Assembly: GCA_035947555.1 (NCBI GenBank)
Contig: DASZJZ010000204.1
Coordinates: 1-15,492, forward strand
DNA: 15,492 nt
From: JACVRW01 sp035947555
GTDB lineage: Bacteria > Actinomycetota > Thermoleophilia > Solirubrobacterales > Thermoleophilaceae
Reading direction: 5' to 3'
A model generated the notes under the pieces. It ran no database searches. It had not been told where the DNA came from and worked only from the letters and a program-made list of their open reading frames with translations. The position numbers and the translations under genes are program-made. Below, piece after piece: positions 15,156-15,492 of this stretch (position 1 is the first letter of the stretch; every line of letters begins with the position of its first letter).

Positions 15156-15492
15156 ATGCGTCACATAGCGGAGTTCCTGCGCGAGCACCCGCCGTTCGAC
15201 ACGCTCGACGCGGAGACGCTCGAGCGCGTGGCCACCAGCGCCGAGATCCGGTCCTACCCCGGCGGCGCGGCGATCCTGGACAGCGCCGAGGAGACCTCGC
15301 GGTTTGCTTGGGTCGTGCGGCGCGGCTCGGTGGAGCTCGTGATCGAGGGTCGCATGCTGGACCTGCTCGGCGAGGGAGAGATGTTCGGCTTCGCCTCGCT
15401 GCTCGAGGAGGCGCCGCTCGGCTTCGTGGCGCGACCCGCCGAGGACACGCTCGTGTACCGGATCCCCGCCGAGTCGATCCGGCCGGTGCTCG
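15156..15492 (+). CDS. Cyclic-nucleotide-binding-domain protein, probably cNMP-CBS-DUF294 family (cut by window edge)
   Basis: This frame was read by hand and stays open to the right edge, giving 112 residues. It begins MRHIAEFLREHPPFDTLDAE and continues through the cNMP-binding beta-roll: EIRSYPGGAAILDSAEE, FAWVVRRGSVELVIEG, MLDLLGEGEMFGFASLLEE and TLVYRIPAES. The FLREHPPFDTL opening is characteristic of signalling proteins that join a cNMP domain to CBS domains and a DUF294 nucleotidyltransferase, rather than Crp-type DNA-binding regulators. The deciding C-terminus is outside the window. An ATG at 15144 in the same frame is an alternative start, adding four residues. The gene diverges from the permease-aldehyde dehydrogenase unit; such proteins often sit next to transporter genes and may sense ligand or adjust uptake. 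The family call is moderate; the cNMP domain is clear. Confidence 0.8.
   Translation, partial: MRHIAEFLREHPPFDTLDAETLERVATSAEIRSYPGGAAILDSAEETSRFAWVVRRGSVELVIEGRMLDLLGEGEMFGFASLLEEAPLGFVARPAEDTLVYRIPAESIRPVL

Noticed and set aside
15156..15492. Calling the right-edge gene the DNA-binding regulator of the TGATATATCA sites.
   Set aside because: Only the cNMP domain is visible, and its N-terminus fits the CBS-DUF294 type better than Crp/Fnr; no HTH can be seen.

Overview
The window is very GC-rich (roughly 70% by eye), densely packed, and uses many GTG starts and 1-8 base gene overlaps. Together with the aerobic CO dehydrogenase cluster, the secreted Asp/Gly repeat protein, the APC permeases and the cNMP-binding protein at the right edge, this suggests a soil-type actinobacterium, plausibly class Thermoleophilia. 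The class is inferred from gene style, not from a marker gene. There is no stretch over about 100 bases without a gene, and no tRNA, rRNA, IS element or CRISPR array was seen.

Region 1 (1-6667, minus strand) is a cox operon read right to left: coxM (FAD subunit), coxS (2Fe-2S subunit), coxL (molybdenum subunit), an XdhC/CoxI maturation factor, a MocA-type cytidylyltransferase, coxD (MoxR-type AAA+ ATPase) and the N-terminal part of coxE (VWA protein, cut by the window edge). CoxL carries the AYRCSFR loop of true form I CO dehydrogenase, with the Cu-binding cysteine at residue 369, and the gene order M-S-L is also that of form I. The structural enzyme should oxidise CO to CO2 and pass electrons to the respiratory chain. 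The four downstream genes supply or insert the molybdopterin-cytosine-dinucleotide cofactor and the Cu-S-Mo centre. Nearly every junction is a stop/start overlap, which implies translational coupling.

Region 2 (6668-7760) is the divergent control region and a LysR-type regulator gene on the plus strand. A small palindrome, ATAA-N8-TTAT, overlaps the likely -10 of the regulator, and a perfect 7-bp hairpin lies in the coxM leader. The regulator gene ends in a hairpin shared with the convergent gene.

Region 3 (7761-12141, minus strand) reads right to left: an AbiEii/MNT-like nucleotidyltransferase, a calcineurin-like metallophosphoesterase, an APC permease, and a secreted RTX-like repeat protein whose signal-peptide region has no normal in-frame start codon.

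Region 4 (12188-15025, minus strand) is a two-gene unit: a second APC permease (amino acid/choline type) followed after 3 bases by an aldehyde dehydrogenase. This looks like an uptake-and-oxidation pair for an amine- or amino-acid-derived aldehyde. Diverging from it at the right edge is a truncated cyclic-nucleotide-binding protein, probably of the cNMP-CBS-DUF294 signalling family.

The most interesting non-coding signal is an exact palindrome, TGATATATCA, found twice: just upstream of the nucleotidyltransferase/phosphoesterase/permease unit, and between the permease-aldehyde dehydrogenase unit and the cNMP-binding gene. It suggests that regions 3 and 4 form one regulon.
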